Both the position numbers and the translations under genes were made by a program. The notes below the pieces were generated by a model that saw only the letters and a list, made by a program, of their open reading frames with translations, was not told the origin of the DNA and made no database searches. A DNA stretch of 64,000 nt from [Phialemoniopsis] sp. UDSM-2020 (Eukaryota > Ascomycota > Sordariomycetes > Thyridiales > Thyridiaceae): assembly GCA_018873225.1 (NCBI GenBank), contig JAEILZ010000001.1, positions 7,998,001 through 8,062,000 on the forward strand, written 5' to 3'. Positions 32,795-42,938 of the stretch are shown in pieces; the stretch's first letter is position 1, and every line of letters begins with the position of its first letter.

Positions 32795-34620
32795 ATGCCT
32801 ATCCGACAACGCATCGCACGTCACCTGGGTGAAGCTGTAAGCGACCCCGAGTCTACTACATCCTCTTCTTCTTCGTCTTCTCTCTCTTCCCGTTCTGTCC
32901 CTTCCTCTCTCCCCATGAAGCAACCTCCTTCCCTCTTCTCTTCCTCTTCCCTCCCCACCAACAAGCGTGGTGTCTACGCGAACACCGTCTTCAAACTACA
33001 AGTCGAAGTCAACGGCAAGGTTGTTGGCACCCATAAGTTCAAAGGCATGCCCGGACCAGGAACATCGGCCAGGGCCAAGGCCGAGGCGGCCGGTAACAAG
33101 CGCAAGCGGGACGCGCCCGAGGAGGTTGCGCCGGTGAGCTTCTACGGAGGCGGCGGCGCTCCTCCTCGGGCGGTCAGACAAGATGCTGCCGGCGACAGTC
33201 CCAAGCGGCGCAAGATTGCGCAAGCTGCCAAAGCAGCGAGCAACAAGCGCAAGAGGGGCGCAGATGAACAAGAAGGGTCGCTGTCCCCCGCCGCAGCCGA
33301 GCAAGATGCCGGCGCATGTAGCGACGCAAGCAGCAAGAAGCGCAAGCTTGCAGACCCAAGCGAGTCTGCGGCTCGGCCAACTTCCTCCAAAGCGCCTTCC
33401 AAGTCATCTGCCCGGCCTGTCACCAAAGCTTCGGCCCAGGCACCGGCCAAAATATCTGCCAAAGCACCTCCCAACGTTTTTGTCAAGCCTACCACCAAGC
33501 CTGCTGCCACCAAGGCAAAGATGGCCAGCACTGCTTTGCCCAACGTATCGCAAAGGAGATCATCCAGACTGACAGAACTTCCTCTCGAGAAGCTATCTCC
33601 AGAACAGAAGTACCTCTCGTGTAAGTTTTTCCCCCTCCCTTTCCCCCTCCCACCTCACCTCACCGATCGAGATTCAACGACGCCGAAAACTGACGCCACC
33701 ATGACAGACTACGATGTTACCTGTGAGTAGCAGCCCAACCCTCGAATTAATTTCATTGCTGTGACCATAGCAGTCTAACATTTTTCTTAGTGACGAACGA
33801 GGACATCAAGGCCCTTCGCAATGACTGGCTCACAGACATAGTAAGTGACCCAAATCTCACCTTCGCCTCAACACACCCCGACTAATTTTGCGCGTGTAGA
33901 ACATCAGCTTCTGGGAAGAGTAAGTGCGATCCGATTTCTCGGCTCATGTGCATTGGCGTATCAAATTCATGATGTCCATCTCATCCCACGTTCCACTTTT
34001 TACTAACACCATTGTGCAGATGGCTGGAGCGGGAGATCCTCCCCAAGTACCCACAAGCGCGCATCGTTCTGCTCAGGCCGACGATGACGATGATCTTGAC
34101 CAAGGAGCGCAAGATGGAGGAGATCAAGAGGGCGCTGCCTGACTTTAGAAATGTCACGCACATCTTCGTCCCCATCACCGACGCCACCAACGTCTCCCAG
34201 GCCGAGGGCGGCACGCACTGGTCACTCCTCCTCGTCTCAACCATCGACGGAGTTGCCTTCCACTACGACTCACTGGGAAACGCAAATTACAACGAGGGCT
34301 ACGAAGCTACGTACCGCCTGTCTAACGTCCTGGGCATTCCACTGCGCTTCCAAAACATCGAAGACTGCCCTCAACAAGAGAACGGCAACGACTGCGGTGT
34401 CTTTGTCTGCATCTTGATGCGTCACCTGCTTGTCAAGCGCCTGCTCAACGCCAATGCCCGCGAGAAGGTATCGATGAGCATGTCGAATATGATGATCGAC
34501 GCGCACGGCGGCCGCAAGGAGATGATGAAGATCATCGAGAACTTGAGGCGGGAGGGCGAGCGGCGAAGGAGCACGAGTCCCTTTTCGCTGCACAAGCCGT
34601 CACCGCCGCGCATCGAGTGA
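32795..34620 (+). CDS. Ulp1/C48 cysteine protease, SENP8/NEDP1 (deneddylase) type
   Basis: Five exons (32795-33620, 33708-33722, 33791-33840, 33900-33919 and 34020-34620); 503 aa. Exons 2 and 4 are only 15 and 20 nt long. The catalytic domain spans about residues 270-470, with catalytic His370 ('GGTHWSLLLV'), Asp387 ('FHYDSLG'), Gln422/423 and Cys429 ('PQQENGNDCGVFV'). The order of these elements and 'IFVPITDA' match SENP8, which removes NEDD8 from cullins and processes its precursor. The first 275 residues are Ser/Ala/Lys-rich with three nuclear-signal-like repeats ('NKRKRDAPEE', 'NKRKRGADEQ' and 'SKKRKLADPS'); compact SENP8 enzymes lack such a tail. The choice over SUMO proteases rests on motif spacing. 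Likely nuclear. Confidence 0.85.
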
Positions 34621-35610
34621 TCGATTCTTATCTCCTGCGACATTGTTGACCGACACAAGATCACAATGCGATACGAGCCAACGGAACGAAAGCCTGTCTG
34701 AAATTATCAGGCGAGTTGACCATAGAAACAGCACCAAAGCGTGCGGAAGTGGGTTTTCTTTCACCCATCAATACCAGACGGAGGCTCTTTTGTTCTCCTT
34801 CTTCACCTTTATCTGCCCTTTCAACTTCGTATTCATTGTTTCCTCCATTCAAGAAAGAGTCTTGTCCCCGACACACAGGTCATTTTCAGATACCTTGTGG
34901 CGGTAACAGCAGAATCTACGAAGAGCGCGGACATGGAGAAGCAGGGCCTGGACAAGAGAACCCTCCGAACTTCTTTTTATTGATTTTTTTCTCAAGAGCA
35001 GACAGCATCGGCGTTGCACGAGACTTTTACCACCTTTTCCCATTGTTCTTGATTTTCTCTCAGAGGCGGCGTTAGGCAATACTCAGCAAAGAACAGCTTT
35101 GTTGTGTGGAAGGAAGGGAATGAGGCACGATGTACATGTATTTTGACGTCTCACGGAAGGCTAGAAGAAGCGGACAGGAAAGGGTCTTTCCTGTCGAGCG
35201 GAGGAGTAGAAGGAAGAGTTGATGATTGATATGCATATATCGTCAGCGAGGCGTAGGCCTGGAATTTATCTGCATTATCTATTTTGTCTTCACACAGATG
35301 AAGGATCGGATGTTTGACCGATTTGGCCTTCCATTAGGAAGCTTACTTTTTCGATCAATAAGACGGATGCGAGACCGCAAGGGCTGCTTTCATTATGATT
35401 TTTCTGCATTGCCACCTTTTCTTGTTTATTGACATGTGTCTGTGATTTCCAGGGCTTTGCATTATCGTGGTCGGAAAGGATTGCTGGAGCTCGCCGTCCA
35501 CCCGAACTTGCTTTGTAATTTATAGCTACCTTTTCACGGAAACCAATTCATTCTACTCGTAGACTTGGGTATCATAACTTCAACCACCATCTCTAGGCAC
35601 CTTTGTGCTC
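34621..35610. other. Convergent intergenic region (1 kb)
   Basis: 3' flanks of the protease gene (plus) and SLX9 (minus). No gene, repeat or RNA recognised. Confidence 0.5.
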
Positions 35611-36333
35611 CTAAGACTTGCTCGTAAACGCCGGGTTCTGCTCCATCGTCGCCGAGATGAACCCCCTGAGCGCCGCCCACCGGTTCGACGTGCCGACCTG
35701 CGGCTGCTGCACCGCACCGCTGCTCCCGTCCATCTTGCTGTCGCCGGCGGCGTTAACAGCTGTGGCCGGAGCAACAGGCAAAGTAGCAGCATCCGCAGAT
35801 ACGGGCTCCTCCCGCGTAGCCGTCAACTGCGCCAGACTCGCCCCGAAGCGCGCCATCTCGCCCTTGACCACCTTCTCCTTCCTCTTGAGCGCGCCGGGCC
35901 TACTCTTCAGGCTCTTGTGCCGGACTTTGCCGTCTCTCCTCGCGGCGGCCGCAGCGTCGTCCTCGTCGTCGAGCTCGGGCAGCGCGTCGGCCAGGCTCTC
36001 GAGCGTGGCGACGAGTTTCTTGTTGGGCCGCCTCGTGCGCTGCTTCTTTGAGGAGGATGTGGAGGAGGGGTGGGATTTCTGGATGCGCGATACAAAGGAC
36101 GAGTGCTTGATCTGGCGCTTGTCGCGCTTGCTGTCGATGAAGGAGTCGGACACGGCGGCGGAGTCGCGGTGCGTCTTGCGCGGCAGGGTCGGGTCGGCGA
36201 GCTTGGCGAGGACGCGGGCGCGGAGGGGGGTGCGCTTTTTGCCTGGGGCGGTGGGGGCCTGGCGAGTTGTGAGAGGAGGGGTTAATGGGACGTGTGGGAT
36301 GGGTCGTCAGGAGAGGGATGTTGAGCTTACCAT
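35611..36333 (-). CDS. SLX9: Ribosome biogenesis protein SLX9
   Basis: Two exons. The first coding exon is just the ATG (36333-36331). After a 72-nt intron (36330-36259), exon 2 runs 36258-35611, for 216 aa. The start 'MAPTAPGKKRTPLRARVLAK' and 'KRDKRQIKHSSFVSRIQKS' plus 'RRPNKKLVATLESLADALPE' match fungal SLX9, a small basic protein of pre-40S ribosomes needed for ITS1 processing and nuclear export. The conserved C-terminal 'RWAALRGFISATMEQN' (NRW..L) is typical of the family. Nucleolar. The ORF without the first exon would start 36 residues later. It shares a 532-bp divergent promoter with UBA4. Confidence 0.85.
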
Positions 36334-36865
36334 TGTGTGCGAGGTCTCGTGTGAGAATGTGTGAGAAGGTGGATGTGGTGATGTTGGTCCCTCTTTGGAT
36401 GGAGAATCGAGGGTATTGATCGTGATATGTCTGGGGAAGGAGTCGTCAAATGGCGGGGCGGATTAGCATAACTTTTTTTCTGCCGTCATTTTGGTGCGCT
36501 TATCGATTGCAGGGATCCCATTCTTGGAAGGCGGTGTATCCTGCGGGTGCCTGAGATCTCGACCTCTGGCGGCGGCAGGAGAGATGTAATCTCAGTTGTT
36601 TTGGAGCAATTAGACGGAATAGAAATGCTCAATATGACTGCCAGCTGTTGATCTTGTTGTAACAGCACGAACAGTGCGATTATGTGCCTACGGCGATGAA
36701 CGACGTCTTCAAGCTGTTCGTGTGTTCTGTTCGTGTGTTAGTGGGCATGGGAGCTAAAAATGGTGGAGCATACCAGCGTCAAGCTGATGTTCAACACGGC
36801 ATGAGTAACACCCTCCCCACCTTACGTACAATGGAGGTCTTGCTGGGTTCATAGCATCACATATC
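36334..36865. promoter_or_regulatory. Divergent promoter SLX9 / UBA4
   Basis: A 532-bp spacer between the start codons of two divergent housekeeping genes. No clear TATA box. No other gene seen. Confidence 0.5.
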
Positions 36866-38462
36866 ATGGAGACGGCTACTAGGAGTGCCGAGGAGCTCAA
36901 GCTTCAGATACAAAAGCTCGAAAATGAGCTAGCGTCACTCAAGTCCCAACTCGCCGATGTTGAGGCTCATGGAGCTGCCCCGCCACCAGCGCCGGCCGAC
37001 CTGGTCTCAGATGAGAATGCTTGGAAATGGCCACTTGAAGCGGAAGAATACGACAGATACGGAAGGCAACTCATCCTTCCCAGCGTAGGGATTCAAGGTA
37101 ACTGCTCACCCCAGCCATTCTCTGTACGCAGACGCTAACAAGAAACACAGGCCAGCTCAACCTCAAGCAGTCTTCCGTCCTCATCGTCGGCGCCGGGGGT
37201 CTCGGCTGCCCCGCCGCGGCCTACCTCGCCGGCGCCGGCGTCGGCACCATCGGCGTCGTCGACAGCGACGTCGTTGAGGCGTCCAACCTGCACCGCCAGA
37301 TCGCCCACTCCACCTCGCGCGTCGGCGTGTCCAAGGTCGACAGCCTCATCGCCTTCGCCAAGGGGTGCGTCTCTCCGTTACCCCCCATCACGCTATTTAA
37401 TCCCATGGAGAGAAAACTAACACCGTTCAAAGGCTCAACCCCCTCCCGACCTACGTCGCACACCACACCCACCTGACCCCCTCAAACGCCGCCTCCATCG
37501 TCTCCCGGTACGACCTCGTGCTCGACTGCACAGACCACCCGACGAGCCGCTACCTCGTCTCGGACGCCTGCGTCCTGCTGCGCAAGACGCTCGTCTCGGC
37601 CTCGGCCCTGCGCACAGACGGCCAGCTCATCGTGCTCAACAGCCCGCCCGCCCCGCAGGGCAGCACCAGCACCGGCGGCCCGTGCTACCGGTGCGTCTTC
37701 CCGCGGCCGCCGCCCCCGGACGCCGTGACGAGCTGCGGCGAGGGCGGGATCCTCGGCCCCGTCGTCGGCGTCATGGGCGTGCTGCAGGCGCTCGAAGCGA
37801 TACGCATCGTCGCGTCGGGCCGGCACCGGCCGCCGACAGATGGTAGCTGCGCGGATAAGCAGCAGCAGCCGACGCTTCTCTTGTTCTCCGCGGGCGGGGA
37901 CGCCGCCGCGAGCTTCCGGAGCGTGCGCATGCGGGGCCGCAGGGCGGACTGCTTTGCGTGCGGAGCGGGCTCGACGCTGACGCCCGAGACCCTGTCGTCG
38001 GGGTCGCTTGACTACGTCGCCTTTTGCGGCGGGGCGGTGGCGCCGCTTGCGCTGCTCGGGGAGGATGAGAGGGTCGAGGCTGGGGAGTACGAGAGGGACG
38101 TCTGGGCCCAGGGCAGGAGACACTTGCTGCTGGACGTGCGGGAGAAGGAGCACTTTGACATTGCGAGCATCGGCGGGGCGATCAATGTGCCGTTTTCCAA
38201 GTTTCAGACCTACAGTAGTGGGAATAAGAACGCGGCTGACGAGGTGGAGAGGGATGAGGAGCGGCCCGAGTGGGTGCCGGACGACCTGCCCGACGATGCG
38301 CCCATTTACGTCGTGTGCCGGGTGGGCAACGACTCGCAGCTCGTGGCCGAGAAGTTAAAGGAGATGGGCCTGGACAAGAACGGCAAGCGGTTCGTGGGTG
38401 ACATCAGGGGTGGGATGCGGGCTTGGAAGAGAGATGTTGATCACACATTACCATTCATGTAA
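36866..38462 (+). CDS. UBA4: UBA4/MOCS3: E1-like adenylyltransferase plus rhodanese
   Basis: Three exons (36866-37097, 37151-37364 and 37433-38462); 491 aa, full length for the family. A short N-terminal coiled coil is followed by the E1-like domain with ATP loop GAGGLG (residues 91-96), '[14 protein letters not shown]', zinc-binding pairs Cys233/Cys236 and Cys322/Cys325, and Cys250 in '[10 protein letters not shown]', the position that forms the thioester/acyl-disulfide. The rhodanese domain (about 370-491) ends with active-site Cys444 in '[10 protein letters not shown]'. UBA4 adenylates and thiocarboxylates URM1 for tRNA thiolation (mcm5s2U) and urmylation, and the homologous molybdopterin pathway in many fungi. 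Cytosolic. All active-site cysteines are intact. Confidence 0.93.
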
Positions 38463-38781
38463 AGCCATACACAATAGCCTCTGAACACAGCAAGTTTTGT
38501 TCGGCAAGGGGAGTTCGTGTTTTGAATTCCAGATATTTGACATTTCCCAGTACTCTGTTGATACAAGTTTGGTGATGGCGAGTCTCAAAACGCCGATAAA
38601 ATGGATGAAAGCAGAGAGACTGACGAGTGGTGTCTTGGTCTGCCTACCGACAGGCCCAAGACTAGCCAACTTTTGCAATGAGATTCCTTCGTTGATGACC
38701 CCGGTATGTGCGATGATGAGGATCGATCCTGACCGACACCCCGTTCCCCATGATTCCCGTCTTCAGCCCCAAATCAGCCCT
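38463..38781. other. Convergent spacer UBA4 / PAM17
   Basis: 3' flanks of two convergent genes; 319 bp with no recognisable feature. Confidence 0.5.
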
Positions 38782-39676
38782 TTATACAAAGGTCGTCCTC
38801 TTCTTGTTGAATGCCCGTTGGTCCTTGAGCCATTGTCGGTAGCCGGCGACGCTGGAGATCTTTTCGCCGTAGAAGTCGGGCACTGTGATTTTGGTCAGCC
38901 ATTGGACAAATGTCACCTTGCCTCAATTAAAAGAACATGTTACTCACCTGGGTTACCAGCCGACGAGGCCGAGGGGTCGACCCTGTTCTTCTTGACCCGC
39001 GCAAAGAATTGCGTCTCCTTCTACAGGGCAGTCAGTCATTCGGGTCCATCCACACTCGCTCCATTGCTTTTTTGCTTGTACTTACCAAGGTCATCTGCGC
39101 CCGGTACTTGCTGTTGAGCGTGTAAAACACCATGCTGCCCATGCTCGGTCCCACGAGCCAGCCCAGCGCGGCAAAGCCAAATGTCATCAAGCCCAGCGTG
39201 ACGAAGGGGTCGAGCGGGACCTGGTTGACGAGGACGTCGGCGGCGCCCGTGCTCAGGAACAGGGCGCCGACGGTGCCGCCCGTGGCGCAGGTGACGAAGC
39301 TGAAGGCGAGCTGCCAGCGCCGCCGCGTCTTGCGCAGCTGGAAGAAGGTGTTCCAGTCGAGCGGGGCCAGGTCCGGATGGCCGGCGCGGGCCTTGGCCGA
39401 GGCGGCAGCCGCGGCGGCGGCGTCCTGCTGGGCGGCCGACGAGGTGGTGGAGGCGTGGCGGCGGACTACGGAGCAGGATGGCTTGATAGTGGTGGTGGAC
39501 GTGTGCTTCGATGGCAGCTTCTTCTGCTGCCACGGGTTCTGACGGAGGCCGAGGGAGGAAGGGCGGAAGGTCGAGTAGGGGCAGGCCGCCGGGGCGGTGC
39601 GGCGGAACAGAGGCTGCAGGCCGCAGGAGCGGACGACGCTGGGGCGGAACATGCTCGTGGTGGTTGAGGTGAGCAT
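38782..39676 (-). CDS. PAM17: Mitochondrial import motor subunit PAM17
   Basis: Three exons (39676-39086, 39020-38948 and 38882-38782); 254 aa. The N-terminus is Ser/Thr/Arg-rich with few acidic residues, i.e. a presequence, although a long one (about 100 residues including an Ala run). The conserved domain starts 'LDWNTFFQLRKTRRRWQLAF' and has two membrane helices ('SFVTCATGGTVGALFLS' and 'FVTLGLMTFGFAALGWLVG'). The C-terminal 'KETQFFARVKKNRVDPS' and 'PVPDFYGEKISSVAGYRQWL' are hallmarks of PAM17. It sits in the inner membrane and organises the TIM23-associated import motor. The ATG at 39676 is chosen. A second ATG at 39652 would also retain a presequence. Confidence 0.92.
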
Positions 39677-40520
39677 GGTGATGGTGGTTCGGGTGGTCGG
39701 GTCGTGTGAGGGCCAAAGTGGATGGGGGTCGTGTGCGTCGTTCCCTGGTGTCAATCAATCAGAGCACCCGATTGTACTCTGTGATGTGCTGCTAAAAGGT
39801 ATGGAGATCTGCTCGGGATTGACGTCGTCTGCGGTAGGACGGAGGACGTAGGACGTGTCGTTGGAAAATTGGCCCAGAGCTAGGCTTGGTCCATCATGAT
39901 TTGATGCTCTTCTGGAGCTGTGACATAGGTTTTGTCCCGAGGGTGGAGCCTCGAGTCGCTGCCACCTGCCGAGAAGTGGCAGCCTCAGGCGCTAAGGACT
40001 GACCGTGCGTCCCTCGTTAAGGTAATCGCACATGCATCAATCATGTCCCAGGCCCGTGATTGTCGCTATCGAGGACTCTAGCCTTCTAGGGCTGGATCTT
40101 GATCCCGACCCTGACATATTTGCAACCACCATTAAAATACAAGCTTAAATATCATTTTAGAATAACCGAGCTATTGGTAACTGTTTTCATGAAGAATACC
40201 AAACTGACAAGGAGACGTCCAGGTCGCCAAGAGACACTAAGTAGGAATGTCATTCGAGCCTGTCAGCACTGGCTCACTGGCTCACCGTCACTAGGCCGGA
40301 TATAGAAATCGCAGGTATTAAAGCATGGTTGGAAGGAGCTTTGCGACATCATTGGCTTCTGCCCCCAAATCTGACGTCCCTCGCCGGGTATCTACATTTT
40401 CAAATACCCCTTAGTCCATTCTTTTCGCCCATATCGTGTATTCTTAATACTTTGCGCGCCCTTCCTGGCATTCACTGAACCTCCGGGACTCATTTGCAGT
40501 GCTTGCCCGCCTTCTCAACA
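39677..40520. promoter_or_regulatory. Divergent promoter PAM17 / PRXL2-like
   Basis: An 844-bp divergent spacer. A small AT-rich patch (about 40120-40170) is the only compositional feature. No gene recognised. Confidence 0.45.
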
Positions 40521-41306
40521 ATGGCGACTGCATGTGAGTATGGCGGTTCCCAAGCCGCACCGACAGCCCCCGGTGTCAATCCCCATGCGCTCCCAACAGC
40601 GGAGCAGCTGAGCGCCGTGTGGGATGTGACTGTTCGCGATAAGGACGGAAAACAAATCCCTTTCAAAGATATCGTCAATGCGTCCCCCCGTGTGCTGGTC
40701 ATCTGGATCAGACACTGGTTCTGTCCCGTATGTCGTCCCCCTTCAGCTTAAAAAAGAGCACCCATCGTCAACTTCAACATCTATTTACCTATACAATGAA
40801 CGCTAACCGCAGCTCAAAAGGCATGCCAAGCCTTCGTCAAGAGACTAGTCGCCACGGCCACCCCAGAAGTGCTCAACAACCTTCCGGTCAAGGCCTCCAT
40901 CGCCGTCATCGGCAGTGGTAATCATCCTCTCATCGAGCACTGGCGTAAGGAGGCGGACTGCCCGTTCCCAGCCTACTCGGACTCGGAACTCAAGCTGTAC
41001 AAGGCCTTGGACATGCCTCGCGCCGTGGACGCCGAGACCGGTTCGCAGTACTACACCATGAACAAGTGGCAGGGGTTTCTCGCGGCCATGTCCCAGGTCA
41101 TCCGGATGCCGCACAAGCTTTTCCACGCCGGTGACCCGGGCCAGAACGGGGGCGAGCTACTTTTTGAGCCCTCTTCGGACGGCAGCGGCGTGAAGGAGGT
41201 CACGTTTTGCCACCGGATGCAGCACGCTGCGGACCATGCCAAGTTTGAAGAGGTGTTTGAGAAGCTGGGTATCGAGCATGTCGCGAAGGCAGAGAGCGAT
41301 GAGTAA
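40521..41306 (+). CDS. Peroxiredoxin-like (PRXL2/AhpC-TSA type) redox protein
   Basis: Two exons (40521-40727 and 40821-41306); 230 aa. Splicing joins 'RHWFCP' to 'ACQAFVKRL' and creates a C68-P-A-C71 motif at the start of a helix after a beta strand ('RVLVIWIRHWF'), the thioredoxin-fold active site of the AhpC/TSA antioxidant group (PRXL2/FAM213). Further conserved pieces are 'SIAVIGSGNHPLIEHWR' and 'CPFPAYSDSELKLYKALD'. Probably a cytosolic thiol oxidoreductase; the substrate is unknown. Length fits the family. Two other AG acceptors lie close to the true one, but only 'AAAAG/GCATGC' keeps the CxxC motif. Confidence 0.85.
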
Positions 41307-42938
41307 CGTCCGCTGAGGATTCAAGGATGTCATGAGACAGGTTGGGGCTTTGACAATACAAAGCACGTGCAGAGCAGATTAGCGAGCCGTTTCTTGACAT
41401 TTGTTTATATCAGCCAGTAGTTTCGTTTGGTTGACATCGAACGATCGAGGGCAATACGGTCCTCTGAAAACCATTACACCAAGTTGTCTAACCCAATCCT
41501 CGGTCGTCCTACGTTAGACTGCGTTGTTGAAGCAATCAAACATTCGGTAGTATAGGAGCAGACAAATGCACGCGAAACTCAGTGTAAACTTGATCGACGT
41601 CAATCGATCGATACATCTGTATGTGTGTGTCTATATAAACGTTGACAACCTCGCATCGGCATGGGACCTACCATTAAAGCGCATTTAACTATAAGGCATC
41701 GCATCACATCAACATTTCGTCTTGAATACCGGAGTAGTCCTAGCAACCATAGCTTAGTCTGGATGAACTCTCTGATGTCTGGTGGAGACGGAAGGGAGCC
41801 AAAGGCAAGACCGACACGCATACCATATCAACAGTCATATAATGCCGTTCTGTGTCTTTTTGCGATGTAACACATGAAAGGATGGACGGCCCACCAACAT
41901 TCCACTCACATCAAAGAAGTAAGTGCCAGCTTGTTGCAACAGTCGCTACATAGGTCGCTCCAATGCCGAGTAAATCGCAGATAGATACAACAGGCATAAT
42001 GTCGGAACCCCATCGCTAGTGAAGATGGAACTCTGTTCTTCGTATTGAAGAATTAATCGGGCAGACACCAACTCCACGGACATGCCTTTTTCGTCGAGAA
42101 CTGCACGTCTGTATCACCTAATAGCGAGTTCTGGAGGCTAAGAGAGCCCATTGGGTCCACTGAGACACCCCTTGTGCAGTCATTCGGGCTACCAAACCAC
42201 CTCAATCATGCGCTAGGGCCGGTTAGCTACAGCTCCAACACAACCCTCGCGAAATAGCCTCAATCGAGGACAACGGGGAATATCAATATTTCCACAACGA
42301 AAACGCTGGGATAAACACTTGTTTTAGTTATTATTACAATCCTTAGATGATGTTATACATGATTACTGATTTAAAATCTATTCAAGTACTATATTTCTGT
42401 CTTAAAATATTATATTTCAATATTTACTTTTTCAAAGTAGTAAGAAATAACCTGTTTTGTATTTCTCAGGTACTAATTTCTTCTAAGTATATAATAAAGT
42501 ATTAATAGTGACTCTGAATGCAGTTAGTGACTTTAAATAAATTAAAACTAAGAGTTTTGTTGGGTTATTTATATGGAGGTCACGGCCCACTAGGTAGGCT
42601 GATTTTCCCGGACCTCAAACCCTCTTTCGCACACCTAAGCTCCTTGCCACCTCCGTTGCTTTTGGCCAGCAAACCAACAGGTAAGATCTCTCTGCGCTGG
42701 AGTCTAATTCTCGTGCTTCTCCTTCATCATGTCAAGCTATAGATTTAATTTTACTGACTCTATGTACAGTGGCCGGGCGGGAGATTATATCGCAACGCAC
42801 CCCGCCGCCAGCTCTGCGTGCGCCATAGCGCGTCGGCGCGACAGCTTCCCGACGCGGCGGGTGTACATCTTCTTTGTCTTGCAAGAGCAGACTTGAACAG
42901 ATTTTACAAATACGAAGCCGAGAACCATATCAGGGGAC
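41307..42938. other. Intergenic region with AT-rich island
   Basis: 1.6 kb without a recognisable gene. From about 42300 to 42560 the sequence becomes strongly AT-rich, unlike the rest of the window. It might be the remnant of a repeat altered by RIP (repeat-induced point mutation) or simply spacer. No terminal repeats seen. Confidence 0.45.
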
